DNA of 64,000 nucleotides from assembly GCA_902494515.1 (NCBI GenBank), contig CABUTS010000002.1, positions 1 through 64,000 on the forward strand, in the 5' to 3' direction. The first letter of the stretch is position 1; every line of letters begins with the position of its first letter. Position numbers and translations under genes: made by a program. This document shows positions 8,599-16,751 of the stretch, piece by piece. The DNA is from an uncultured Muribaculaceae bacterium. Its GTDB lineage: Bacteria > Bacteroidota > Bacteroidia > Bacteroidales > Muribaculaceae. The notes beneath the pieces are model-generated. The model made no database searches, was not told the DNA's origin, and saw nothing but the letters and a program-made list of their open reading frames with translations.

Positions 8599-9357
8599 TC
8601 ACACCTTTATAATCTTGCGGATCTCGGCTACAAGTTCAGGGAGGTTGCTCCCTTTCAGCAGCCGTTTGTCCGGCGGAAGCATGGTTGAACGGAACATACC
8701 GACCTTGCCGACGGCTGCGCCGTCCTTGAAGAATCTGGAACTGTTGCTCAGAACAGTGTCGAGGGAACGAAGTCCGAGTTCTTCAAGATAGTTGTCGATT
8801 ATGCCGCACAGACGGGTCTTTGCCTTTGACGGCACACGGTTCCAGACAAGATTGATGTCCTTGATTTTCGCCTTGCCTGTGGTGATCATGGTGTTCACCA
8901 CATGGCTGGCGAAGCGGATGGAACTTTTCATGTCGGCAGTGTCGGGAGTTATGGGAACAAAGAGATAGTCCATTACCGACAGCAGTTTGACAATGTTGAT
9001 GTCGTTGACTGTTCCAGTGATGTCGAAGAACACCACTTTGGGATTTGCACCCTCGTCGAGCCGTTCAACGGCGACTTTCGCAGCCTCGGCGGGATTGGAG
9101 AGGATTATCTCGTATGCCTTCTTTCCGAAATTCCTGTAGAAGTTCTGCATTACTTTTTTGAGATACGGGTTCTCTCCGGTGACATTGAGGTCGTTTTCCC
9201 GGTAGTCTTTCTGTGAGTGCTGTCGGTCGTCGCAGTCAATGACCATGACATCGACACCCTCCAGATAGTAGAGGTAACTCGCCGTGAGAGCTGTGAGGGT
9301 TGACTTGCCAGCGCCACCTTTCTGCGTGGCGAAGGCAACGAAAACTGGTTCGCTCAT
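8599..9357 (-). CDS. ParA-family ATPase (TraA of CTnDOT-type ICEs)
   Basis: 252 residues with a deviant Walker A motif at the N-terminus (KGGAGKST, residues 13-20), then VMVIDCDDRQHS and VVFFDITGTVND as the other nucleotide-binding motifs, and LFVPITPDTADM in the ParA fold. It is the first gene of the leftward tra operon, as TraA is in CTnDOT. ParA-type proteins position DNA or protein complexes; in ICEs they may help hold the excised circle or place the transfer apparatus. Confidence 0.9.
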   Translation of the reverse strand: MSEPVFVAFATQKGGAGKSTLTALTASYLYYLEGVDVMVIDCDDRQHSQKDYRENDLNVTGENPYLKKVMQNFYRNFGKKAYEIILSNPAEAAKVAVERLDEGANPKVVFFDITGTVNDINIVKLLSVMDYLFVPITPDTADMKSSIRFASHVVNTMITTGKAKIKDINLVWNRVPSKAKTRLCGIIDNYLEELGLRSLDTVLSNSSRFFKDGAAVGKVGMFRSTMLPPDKRLLKGSNLPELVAEIRKIIKV

Positions 9358-9840
9358 AATTTTCGCGGTTTAATATTTATAATTCGGATTGTATCGGCGC
9401 GTCCGGCGCCATCGGTTCCCCCGGCTTGATAGCCATGTCCGGGCGGAAGGCACATTCACTGACCCATAAGACCGGTCTTGTTATAATGCGGTCAGCGGTG
9501 CATAGATGACAGTGGTCGGCAGAGTTGCAACATTGTCATAACCGTTATTCGTTGCGTGCAGGAGTGTGTTGTCACTTAATCACTTTGTCACACTTTCACA
9601 CATTGGATAACAAACTCACTTTATCACGCATACACACCTGATTGCAGGTGATAACGGGAATGAGGCGGTTGCAATGCCTGTGACAGATAAGCCATGACAT
9701 TTGATGATGCCGTGAGTGACCTTGTTGATGCGGGAGAATATGCTCCGGTGGTCATCGACACATCGGCTTTGTCATTCGAGCCTCTGTGCAAGTTAAACGA
9801 TGGCAATTCACGAAAAGATTTATAACCCTTTGATTTTGCT

Positions 9841-9874
9841 GTACTTTGCCGAATGATTGCCGTACTTTGCCGAA
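9841..9874. repeat. Direct repeat GTACTTTGCCGAA, two copies
   Basis: Two exact 13-base copies start at 9841 and 9862, a spacing of 21 bases, which is two helical turns. This places them on the same face of the DNA, as expected for a protein-binding array. They lie midway between the tra and mob operons. The binding protein is unknown; MobA, the DUF3408 proteins or ParA partners are candidates. Confidence 0.5.
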
Positions 9875-10104
9875 CTTTTCTTTTTGCGAAAAACCGACAG
9901 GCATACCGGGTTTGTTATATAGGCAGCGACAACGCACCGCAGGATTCCATCCCTTTGGCGTTATTCCGGGCAGAGTATTATCCGTTAGCAACGGTATAAT
10001 CGGTAAAGACCGGCACCGGTTATCATATATGTATCCCTGATTAGCCAATATCAGGTTAAGATTATCCGGATTCCAATATCTGCCTTTTCCCCAATATCAT
10101 AGTG

Positions 10105-10185
10105 ATGTTCTCAAGAACATAGCAAGGTATGTTCCGGGGCACTCGTATCTGAGATAGTGCCCCGAAACCCTTGCCATGTGCATGG
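10105..10185. other. Candidate oriT: cluster of inverted repeats before mobA
   Basis: Three inverted repeats follow one another. ATGTTCT-CA-AGAACAT (10105-10120) is perfect. GCAAGG...CGGGGCACT pairs with AGTGCCCCG...CCTTGC (10122-10174), giving a long stem with a small internal loop. CCATG-TG-CATGG lies at 10174-10185. The cluster ends 90 bases before the mobA start, the place where Bacteroides oriT sequences are found, and relaxases of this type recognise a hairpin next to the nick. The nick site itself cannot be named from sequence alone. Confidence 0.5.
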
Positions 10186-10274
10186 AGCCGGCGATTACTC
10201 CAAAGTCGCAATCGCCACGCAAACCTGCGGTGCAGTTAGCCGCTACTAATTTTTACCACTTACTCCCCGTTTTT

Positions 10275-10700
10275 ATGAAACACAAGTTCAATCAGGGAGG
10301 GAGACCTCCCAAGCTGAACCCTGCGACATACCGTTACGTCGTGAGGTTTGATGCCGCCGAAAACGGCGTGTTCCTGTCGCTCTTTGAAAAATCAGGAGCT
10401 ACAAACAAGGCGAATTTCATCAAGGGTGTTCTTCTCGGCAAGCCTTTCAAGGTCTTTGTCATTGATGAAAATACTCGCATCTTCATCGACAAGCTGTCGG
10501 CGCTCAATGCCCGCTACCGTACTTTCGCAATAGACTATGACCTTCTGGTCAACACTCTCAGGGAGAATTTCAGCGAGAAGAAGGCTATGCAGGCTCTCTA
10601 CAAACTGGAACAGATTACCATTGACATGGTTAAGGTCAACCGCGAGATTGTCGCACTCGCCAAAGAGTTCGATGCCCGATGGTCGCAAAAATCTCAGTAG
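10275..10700 (+). CDS. mobA: Mobilization accessory protein MobA-like
   Basis: 141 residues from the ATG at 10275; the open frame extends upstream but the conserved part begins at MKHKFNQGGRPPKL. The N-terminal GGRPPK and the following RYVVRFDAAENGVFLSLFEKSG look like the ribbon-helix-helix fold of Bacteroidota MobA/MobC accessory proteins that bind oriT and help the relaxase. Its end overlaps the relaxase start by 22 bases, showing coupling. The C-terminal half is helical. Symbol follows CTn341 usage. Confidence 0.8.
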   Translation: MKHKFNQGGRPPKLNPATYRYVVRFDAAENGVFLSLFEKSGATNKANFIKGVLLGKPFKVFVIDENTRIFIDKLSALNARYRTFAIDYDLLVNTLRENFSEKKAMQALYKLEQITIDMVKVNREIVALAKEFDARWSQKSQ

Positions 10701-11989
10701 GCAGCTCCCTTTACGGCGCACTTTCGTACAACGGCGAAAAGATAAACAAGGAGAAGGGCCGTGTCCTCGACACAAACAAAATCTTCAACGACGGTTCAGG
10801 CAACATTGACATCCGACGGGCTTTCGAGGATTTCAAACTGTGGATGCCGCAATCGACCAAGGCCGAAAAGACTATGATGCACATATCCCTGAATCCACAC
10901 CCCGACGACAGACTGAGCGAAGGGCAGTATGCCCGTCTCGCCCACGAATATATGGAGAAAATGGGGTTCGGGGATATGCCGTATCTTATCGTGAAACATG
11001 AAGACATCGACCGGCACCATATCCACATCGTTGCATTGAGGGTTCGCCCCGACGGTTCGGTGATCTCCGACAAAAACAATTTCTATAAGAGCAAGGACAT
11101 CTGTCGGGAGCTTGAAAAGAAATACGGACTACATACTGCCGAGCGTCAGAAAATCACACCAGATATGCCTATACGGAAGATTGACCCTTCAGGCGACATA
11201 AAGCGACAGGTCGCCAACACGGTCAAAATGGTGGGTATGCGCTACAAGTTCCAGACTTTAGGCGAATACAACGCCATACTCGGACTGTATAACGTGAAGT
11301 GTGAGCAGACCGACGGCAGGGTCAACGGCCGCGAGTATCACGGTCTGGTGTATTTCGCTACTGATGACAGCGGCAACGTGATTGCCACTCCTTTCAAGGC
11401 ATCGCGCCTCGGCAAGTTCGCCAGCCGTACCGCCATTGACAGCCGCTTTGAGAAAGCGAAGGATAAGATTGATGTTAAGCCTACGCTGGAAACCGTATCG
11501 TCTGTTATGGATCAGTCGTCGGGCAAGGATGATTTCATCGCCGGGCTGAAGGAGAAAAACATCGACCTCGTTCTGCGCTATACCGAGGACGGACGCATCT
11601 ATGGCGCCACTTATATCGACCATAATACGCAGACAGTTCTCAACGGCTCTCGGCTTGGCAAGGAATTTTCTGCCAACGCTCTTGAAAACTGGTTCTCCAA
11701 TGTCGGTGAAAAGCCGGTTGTCGTTACCTTTCCTGACGCTGATGATACCGCCAACACCGGTCATCATCATACACAGTCCCCTGAGATTGGCAAAAATACT
11801 GCCTCATTCGAGAGCAGTCAGCAGCAAACGCAAAGCCATAATCACGAAAATGATTATGACAATCTGCCGTCATTGCCGGATCTCGGAGGTCTGTTCCAGA
11901 CCGGGCCCGCTTACGATGCCGATGAGGAAGCCTTCTATCGTGAGATGCAGCGGCGCAAGAAAAAGAAACGCCGTGGGCCCAAACTTTAA
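10679..11989 (+). CDS. mobB: Relaxase MobB (MOBP-type mobilization nuclease)
   Basis: This 436-residue relaxase nicks oriT and leads the strand into the recipient. The N-terminal domain has the SLYGALSYNGEKINKEKG start, the MHISLNPHPDD stretch and the metal-binding triad motif HEDIDRHHIHIVAL at about residues 102-115. The C-terminal part is variable and ends in a very basic tail (RRKKKKRRGPKL). It overlaps mobA and is followed 27 bases later by mobC. All core motifs are present, so it should be active; that is inference from sequence. Confidence 0.92.
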   Translation: MVAKISVGSSLYGALSYNGEKINKEKGRVLDTNKIFNDGSGNIDIRRAFEDFKLWMPQSTKAEKTMMHISLNPHPDDRLSEGQYARLAHEYMEKMGFGDMPYLIVKHEDIDRHHIHIVALRVRPDGSVISDKNNFYKSKDICRELEKKYGLHTAERQKITPDMPIRKIDPSGDIKRQVANTVKMVGMRYKFQTLGEYNAILGLYNVKCEQTDGRVNGREYHGLVYFATDDSGNVIATPFKASRLGKFASRTAIDSRFEKAKDKIDVKPTLETVSSVMDQSSGKDDFIAGLKEKNIDLVLRYTEDGRIYGATYIDHNTQTVLNGSRLGKEFSANALENWFSNVGEKPVVVTFPDADDTANTGHHHTQSPEIGKNTASFESSQQQTQSHNHENDYDNLPSLPDLGGLFQTGPAYDADEEAFYREMQRRKKKKRRGPKL

Positions 11990-12016
11990 TTTGTCAAACA
12001 CTAATCCCAGAACAAT

Positions 12017-14014
12017 ATGTCACAACAGGAAGATGACCTCCGGGCATTATCAAAAATCATGGACTTGCTCCGTGGTCTGAGCATAATACTCGTGGTCGCA
12101 AATCTATATTATTTCTCCCAGCATCTTGTCGCCGGCTGGCAATTCCACGCCGAGACAATGAAGATTCTCAATAATCTTGACGATGCCGGGAAACTATTTC
12201 ACAACACTTGGAACGCAAAATGGTGGGCGGTGATATTCCTCGCTCTGTCGTGTTTCGGCACAAAAGGTCTCAAAAACGAGAAAATTAGATGGTCGCATAT
12301 CTGGATTTCAATCGGTTCAGGAGCGGCACTGTTTTTCCTAAACTGGTGGATGCCGGCTGTCGGTTGGACTTTCGCCTATATGATTACCACTATTGTCGGT
12401 TATATCCTGATGCTGATAGGAGGCGTGTATATGAGCCGCCTTATCCGCAACACCATGATGGACGACCGTTTCAACAACGAGAACGAATCGTTCATGCAGG
12501 AGACAAAGCTGATGGAGAACGAATACTCCGTAAATCTGCCGACACGTTTCTTCTTCAAGAAGAAATGGCACCGTGGCTGGATAAATGTGGTAAACCCTTT
12601 CCGCGCCTCGATTGTCCTCGGCACTCCGGGTTCCGGCAAGTCATACGCTGTGGTCAACAATTTCATCAAACAGCAGATAGAGAAGGGCTTCGGACTCTAT
12701 ATCTACGACTACAAATTCCCTGATTTATCGCTTATTGCGTATAATCACATGAAGAATCACGAGGACGGTTACGGTGATGTGAAACCATCGTATTATGTGA
12801 TAAATTTCGATGATCCTGAACACTCGCACCGTTGCAATCCCATACATCCGAAATTTATGACGGATATTGCCGACGCCTACGAGTCGGCATACACCATAAT
12901 GATGAATCTTAACCGCACATGGATACAGAAACAGGGTGATTTCTTCGTAGAGTCGCCCATCGTGCTGTTCGCCGCAATTATCTGGTATCTCCGTATTTAC
13001 GAGGACGGGAAATATTGTACATTTCCTCATGCGATTGAGCTTCTTTGCCGCAGATACGAGGATATATTCCCGATACTCACATCTTATCCTGAGCTTGAAA
13101 ACTACCTCTCGCCGTTCATCGACGCATGGCATGGTGGAGCAGCCGAACAGCTTGCCGGGCAGATAGCCTCGGCTAAAATCCCGCTGTCGCGTATGATCTC
13201 CCCGCAACTCTACTGGATTATGACCGGCAATGATTTCACTCTCGACATCAACAATCCGAAGGAGCCGAAGATACTCTGTGTCGGCAACAATCCCGACCGA
13301 CAGAACATCTACGGAGCCGCACTCGGTCTATACAATTCCAGAATCGTGAAGCTGATAAACAAGAAAGGAATGTTGAAGTCCGGTGTCATCATAGACGAGC
13401 TGCCGACCATATATTTCAAAGGGTTAGACAATTTAATAGCTACGGCGAGAAGCAACAAGGTTGCCGTCTGCCTCGGTTTTCAGGACTTCTCACAGCTTAA
13501 ACGCGACTATGGCGACAAGGAGGCGGCAGTGGTGATGAACACCGTCGGCAATATCTTCTCCGGGCAGGTAGTGGGAGAAACCGCCAAGAACCTTTCGGAG
13601 CGGTTCGGAAAAGTGGTGCAGGAACGGCGCTCAGTCACATACACGATGCAGGATGTCAACCGCACCTTCAACACCCAGCTTGACGCCCTGATACCGGCAA
13701 GTAAAATATCCACGCTTACACAGGGGATGTTTGTAGGCGCTGTCAGCGACAATTTCGACGAGCGTATCGAGCAGAAGATTTTCCATGCCGAGATTGTCAT
13801 TGACAACAAAAGGGTTGCCGAGGAAACCGCAGCCTACGAGCCTATCCCGCTCATTACAGATTTCAAGGACGATACCGAGGACAAATCGAAGATGAAAGCG
13901 GCTATCCAGTTCAACTACAATCAGGTTAAGCAGGATGTGAAGGATATTGTTGAGCGTGAATTGGAGCGTATCCGTCAAGACCCTAAGCTCCGTCATCTAT
14001 TGCGCATAAAATAG
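12017..14014 (+). CDS. mobC: Type IV coupling protein MobC (TraG/VirD4-like)
   Basis: A 665-residue coupling protein that hands the relaxase-DNA complex to the secretion channel. The N-terminus holds four membrane segments (about residues 20-40, 69-80, 95-117 and 119-139). Walker A is GTPGSGKS at 202-209 and Walker B is VIIDELPT near residue 460; VCLGFQDFSQL follows, as in VirD4 proteins. The YSWGG-type cytoplasmic ATPase is complete. It is the last gene of the mob operon and is followed by a terminator hairpin. Confidence 0.93.
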   Translation: MSQQEDDLRALSKIMDLLRGLSIILVVANLYYFSQHLVAGWQFHAETMKILNNLDDAGKLFHNTWNAKWWAVIFLALSCFGTKGLKNEKIRWSHIWISIGSGAALFFLNWWMPAVGWTFAYMITTIVGYILMLIGGVYMSRLIRNTMMDDRFNNENESFMQETKLMENEYSVNLPTRFFFKKKWHRGWINVVNPFRASIVLGTPGSGKSYAVVNNFIKQQIEKGFGLYIYDYKFPDLSLIAYNHMKNHEDGYGDVKPSYYVINFDDPEHSHRCNPIHPKFMTDIADAYESAYTIMMNLNRTWIQKQGDFFVESPIVLFAAIIWYLRIYEDGKYCTFPHAIELLCRRYEDIFPILTSYPELENYLSPFIDAWHGGAAEQLAGQIASAKIPLSRMISPQLYWIMTGNDFTLDINNPKEPKILCVGNNPDRQNIYGAALGLYNSRIVKLINKKGMLKSGVIIDELPTIYFKGLDNLIATARSNKVAVCLGFQDFSQLKRDYGDKEAAVVMNTVGNIFSGQVVGETAKNLSERFGKVVQERRSVTYTMQDVNRTFNTQLDALIPASKISTLTQGMFVGAVSDNFDERIEQKIFHAEIVIDNKRVAEETAAYEPIPLITDFKDDTEDKSKMKAAIQFNYNQVKQDVKDIVERELERIRQDPKLRHLLRIK

Positions 14015-14033
14015 CACCGGCCCCAAAGAAAAC

Positions 14034-14069
14034 AAGCCCGGCAACTCTCACGAGCTGTCGGGCTTTCCC
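14034..14069 (+). terminator. Terminator after mobC
   Basis: AAGCCCGgcAac and its partner gctgtCGGGCTT form a GC-rich hairpin followed by a short pyrimidine run (TTTCCCT), 20 bases after the mobC stop. This is a rho-independent terminator of moderate strength for the mob operon. Confidence 0.75.
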
Positions 14070-14172
14070 TCAATCTGAATCCATCATTAGTGAAAACCAA
14101 ACGTTCTAAAGCAAATAATGGAGGCAAGCTGGATATTGGATAAGTGGATTAGTGGTCGGACATCGGCTGACT

Positions 14173-14760
14173 TTATCGCCCATCCTGTTCTTCCATGTGG
14201 TTGGTGAGCATCTTTGTCAGCAGGTCGAGAAAGTAGGTGCGGCTGTCGAGTGTGCGCACTTTTATCTCGTTGAACTTCTTGTAGATGTAGTTTTCGGTTA
14301 TCTCCACATCGAAGGCTTTTGCCAGCTTCATGATTACGTCCTTTACGGTCAGGCGGTCGCCGAAGCATTTGGCGAGGTGGAAGGCGTAGCCGATCTCGAC
14401 GAGCGCCACTTTCTTGTGGCTCCATTTCAGTCCTATGTCCTGAAGAAGCTCGTCATCGGTTGCCGGCACGACTGTGATTTCCTTGAGGTTGCTGATTGTC
14501 TTGCGGATGAAGTGGAGAGCCTTGCTGATGAAGGATGTCAGCGAGCTGTTCACGGCGTTGCGCTCGGCCTCGGTCTTGAGGTGGGAGATTTCAATCTCTA
14601 CCACGAGCAATGCGCTGACGGCATAGCCTTTGTTCCTGTTGGTACGGCACATCTCGAATACCTGAATGATGAAGTCTCGGTATGTGATGTGAAGATTCTC
14701 GTTCTCGCCAGCGGTCAACTGGCGGAAGAATTCAGTTTCGGTAAGGGCGAATATGTCCAT
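14173..14760 (-). CDS. rteC: RteC-like excision regulator
   Basis: 195 residues with the RteC look: helical throughout, an ISKALHFIRKTISNLKEI segment near the middle, LVEIGYAFHLAKCFGD, and the C-terminal signature FNEIKVRTLDSRTYFLDLL. In CTnDOT, RteC activates the excision operon and is itself turned on by RteB. Here it lies downstream of an rteB homologue on the same strand, with the structured locus 14986-15216 between them, which gives the gene a possible 400-base leader. The ICE motif GGATTAGTGG lies just past its stop. Confidence 0.85.
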   Translation of the reverse strand: MDIFALTETEFFRQLTAGENENLHITYRDFIIQVFEMCRTNRNKGYAVSALLVVEIEISHLKTEAERNAVNSSLTSFISKALHFIRKTISNLKEITVVPATDDELLQDIGLKWSHKKVALVEIGYAFHLAKCFGDRLTVKDVIMKLAKAFDVEITENYIYKKFNEIKVRTLDSRTYFLDLLTKMLTNHMEEQDGR

Positions 14761-14888
14761 ATCGTAGCTGGGGGGTTAAGTGGTTCAACATAGTGTTTTT
14801 TGTTTCTCGATGGATTAAACCACAACCCGTTACAAATGGATTACAGAATAAAATGTTAAAGTGGAATCTGCATGTTTTTCAGTAGATT

Positions 14889-14932
14889 AACGGCTTTTGA
14901 GGCAAAGGATTTTTAGGGATGTTAAAGCCGTT
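14889..14932. repeat. 9-bp inverted repeat in the rteC leader
   Basis: AACGGCTTT at 14889-14897 and AAAGCCGTT at 14924-14932 are perfect inverted copies 26 bases apart, about 130 bases upstream of rteC. It could be an operator or a leader hairpin. No assignment is possible from sequence alone. Confidence 0.5.
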
Positions 14933-15168
14933 GATTATTTGAACTTTGAAAGGTTGTTCAATTTCGGTAGAGTTGTGAGGTGGGGAAATAAAAAAGCGCA
15001 CACCCACCACTAACTGCCCCATCTGGACTCGGGGTTAACTCAATATGGCAGATGTACGCTATGCAGTAGCATAGCATAAGCATCAGCCTATAAGTATTGA
15101 GTAAAAGAAAATTGTCCAGATTTTCAGTTAACCTATAAGCGGTCTTATGTTATGTTTAAGTATCTTGA

Positions 15169-15193
15169 GCGGTTGGCTCTCCAACCGCCTTTT
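15169..15193 (+). terminator. Rightward terminator with no annotated gene before it
   Basis: GCGGTTGG-CTCT-CCAACCGC is a perfect 8-bp stem with a four-base loop, followed by CTTTTAT on the plus strand. No rightward protein gene lies between mobC (which has its own terminator) and this point, which implies an RNA product from the plus strand. On the minus strand the stem is not followed by T residues. Confidence 0.7.
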
Positions 15194-15208
15194 ATCCTAA
15201 ATTCGACA

Positions 15209-15216
15209 CAAAATTA
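15209..15216 (-). promoter_or_regulatory. TAATTTTG -7 box, possible rteC leader promoter
   Basis: The minus strand reads TAATTTTG, an exact TAnnTTTG box. Transcription from it would run through the structured locus into rteC. No clear -33 TTTG is visible at the right spacing, so support is partial. Confidence 0.45.
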
Positions 15217-15254
15217 CAAATTTTCTGCGAATTAACAGGCGTTTACACTTGGGA

Positions 15255-16508
15255 TTATTTCAATCCGTGCTGTTTCAGCTTGTAAACAAGCGTTGTACGC
15301 CCTATGCCGAGCAGCTTTGCGGCTTGCGTCTTGTTGCCTTCGGTTTTCTCCAGAGCCTCGATAATTCGTTGGCGTTCCGCGTTGGAATCCCTTAGGCGCA
15401 GGCTGTCGGTAACTTCCGGCGACGAGCGGCTGATGGGAAGGTCAGATGCCGTTATGACTCCGCCGTCCACATTGCAGGCGGCAACATTGATAACGTTTTT
15501 TAGCTCTCGGATATTGCCGGGCCATTCATGCTGTTTCAGTGTCTTGACCGCCGAGGCATCGAGGCGTTTCGGCGGTTCATTGTGTTCCTCGGCATACTGC
15601 GCGAGAAAGAACTCGGCTACCGGCTGAATGTCCTCCGTCACCTTTCTTAGCGGTTTCACCGTTATGTCCATCTCACGGAGATTGAAGAACAGGTTTGAGC
15701 GAAAAGTTCTGTCGCTTACCTTCTCCAACAGTTCCGGCTCTGCGGTGCAGATTACTCGGACATCCGGGTGATCTTCGCTTAGGATGTGCAACACGACCGA
15801 TTGCTTGTCGAAATTGAGTAGATGCACGTTTTTGAGAATAATCGTACCTCCGGCTGCCTTCTTGAAGTAGCCTCCGATACGGTTATACATCTCGCTCTTT
15901 TCAGAACCGGGTTTGTGTTCACCCACGAGAGCAGCTCCACCTGCCTCTATCACGATAAGCGGCTTGTCGGTACGGTTGCTCTGACGGAATATCTCCCGCG
16001 CAATCTGTTCCTTGCCCATGCCGCTTTCACCGAAGATAATTACATTCGCCTCCGCCGAGGCTATGCGGGTGATTTCTCTCTCGATGCGTTGGAACTCCTT
16101 GCTTGGACGGTGGATAAGCTCATTGTCAGGGGATACGGAATCAATATCCCTAATGTACTTTTGCACCTTTTCCACAAGCTGTTTGTCGATAGCCGGACGC
16201 TGAATGACATCGACGGCTCCCCCATCACGCATCACCGAGAGAATATCCACGGCATTAAAATTGTCCACTACGGCAATGACATGGAACTTGTATCCATCTC
16301 GCTTTTGCCAGTTGATTAACTCCTGCGCTGTTCCACCGGTGAATTTCATCGCCGCGACAACGACCGCGCCCGGTGGCAGTTTCGCCACCTCGTCTTTTGC
16401 AGCCTCCATCTTATCAACGGCAATCGGCTCGTATCCGGCCCGCGTGAGCAAGCCAGACATAAGCCGACGGTCGGATTCGGAGGCTTCAACAATGAGGATT
16501 CTGTTCAT
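15255..16508 (-). CDS. rteB: RteB-like NtrC-family regulator with degenerate receiver and ATPase motifs
   Basis: 417 residues in NtrC order: receiver (1-118), AAA+ domain (about 135-360) and a C-terminal Fis-type helix-turn-helix (375-415, NKTQAAKLLGIGRTTLVYKL). In CTnDOT, RteB is phosphorylated by RteA and activates rteC. Here key residues are missing. The phospho-acceptor Asp is replaced in VVVAAMKF (residues 49-56), and the conserved Lys is Arg in IQRPA. Walker A is intact (GESGMGKE, 160-167), but the GAFTGA loop region reads GEHKPGSEKS and the Walker B acid pair reads LKN (TIILKN, 222-227). The WPGNIRELKN motif remains. It may be a DNA-binding regulator without sigma-54 or kinase control. 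No rteA lies nearby. Confidence 0.8.
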   Translation of the reverse strand: MNRILIVEASESDRRLMSGLLTRAGYEPIAVDKMEAAKDEVAKLPPGAVVVAAMKFTGGTAQELINWQKRDGYKFHVIAVVDNFNAVDILSVMRDGGAVDVIQRPAIDKQLVEKVQKYIRDIDSVSPDNELIHRPSKEFQRIEREITRIASAEANVIIFGESGMGKEQIAREIFRQSNRTDKPLIVIEAGGAALVGEHKPGSEKSEMYNRIGGYFKKAAGGTIILKNVHLLNFDKQSVVLHILSEDHPDVRVICTAEPELLEKVSDRTFRSNLFFNLREMDITVKPLRKVTEDIQPVAEFFLAQYAEEHNEPPKRLDASAVKTLKQHEWPGNIRELKNVINVAACNVDGGVITASDLPISRSSPEVTDSLRLRDSNAERQRIIEALEKTEGNKTQAAKLLGIGRTTLVYKLKQHGLK

Positions 16509-16590
16509 TGTTTTGAAAATTATTAAATGTGTTAATTGATATTTCAGTTTTGTCAGATATAACTAAACCCGACATTGAACTAAAAGGAAT

Positions 16591-16598
16591 CAAAATTA
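16591..16598 (-). promoter_or_regulatory. -7 box of rteB
   Basis: TAATTTTG on the minus strand, 83 bases before the rteB start codon, matches the Bacteroidota TAnnTTTG box. A -33 element is not clear. Confidence 0.5.
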
Positions 16599-16681
16599 CG
16601 AATCATCGCACTACTGATTATTTCGTTAAAATCGGTGATATTTTCCAATTTTACTGAAAGACCCTTATAATGTCCAGATAC

Positions 16682-16717
16682 AAAAAAGCGAAGGATTTAT
16701 TTGCCCTTCGCTTTTTT
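16682..16717 (-). terminator. Terminator after the hydrolase gene
   Basis: AGCGAAGG and CCTTCGCT form a stem flanked by A-run and T-run on both sides, so it can stop transcription from either direction. It lies 35 bases past the stop of the leftward hydrolase gene and marks the left edge of the cargo island. Confidence 0.85.
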
Positions 16718-16751
16718 GAGCATCATAAGAGAATGAATCTGTGTGAGATAT

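Larger units (their letters stand above)
9358..10274. other. Gene-free divergent region between tra and mob operons
   Basis: No convincing gene lies in these 917 bases; short open frames here lack any family look. It separates the leftward parA-tra operon from the rightward mob operon, so it should hold both promoters, the oriT and regulator sites. Visible structure: Ser/His-free AT-mixed sequence with TCACTTTGTCACACTTTCACAC-like runs at about 9575-9630, a CACCTG-ATTG-CAGGTG hairpin at 9635-9650, two copies of GTACTTTGCCGAA at 9841-9853 and 9862-9874, and the inverted repeats at 10105-10185 described separately. Confidence 0.7.
14986..15216. ncRNA. Candidate structured regulatory RNA locus between rteB and rteC
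   Basis: The 494-base gap 14761-15254 has no gene but is dense in pairing sequence. Perfect inverted pairs are ATCTGGAC/GTCCAGAT (15021-15028 with 15114-15121), GTTAACT/AGTTAAC (15034-15040 with 15126-15132), CTCAATA/TATTGAG (15039-15045 with 15095-15101) and the tight hairpin GCTATGC-AGTA-GCATAGC (15058-15075). The first two cross, as in a pseudoknot or in alternative folds. A terminator points right at 15169-15193. On the minus strand a TAATTTTG box (15209-15216) could start a leader that meets a six-T run at 14990-14995. The transcribed strand is undecided. Confidence 0.55.

Noticed and set aside
9752..10048. 98-codon minus-strand frame in the tra-mob gap
   Set aside because: No conserved sequence, and it covers direct repeats expected of regulatory DNA.
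14173..16508. tetQ, ermF and rteA next to the rte genes
   Set aside because: The flanking genes are mobC and a cargo hydrolase; no ribosomal protection, methyltransferase or histidine kinase sequence is present.
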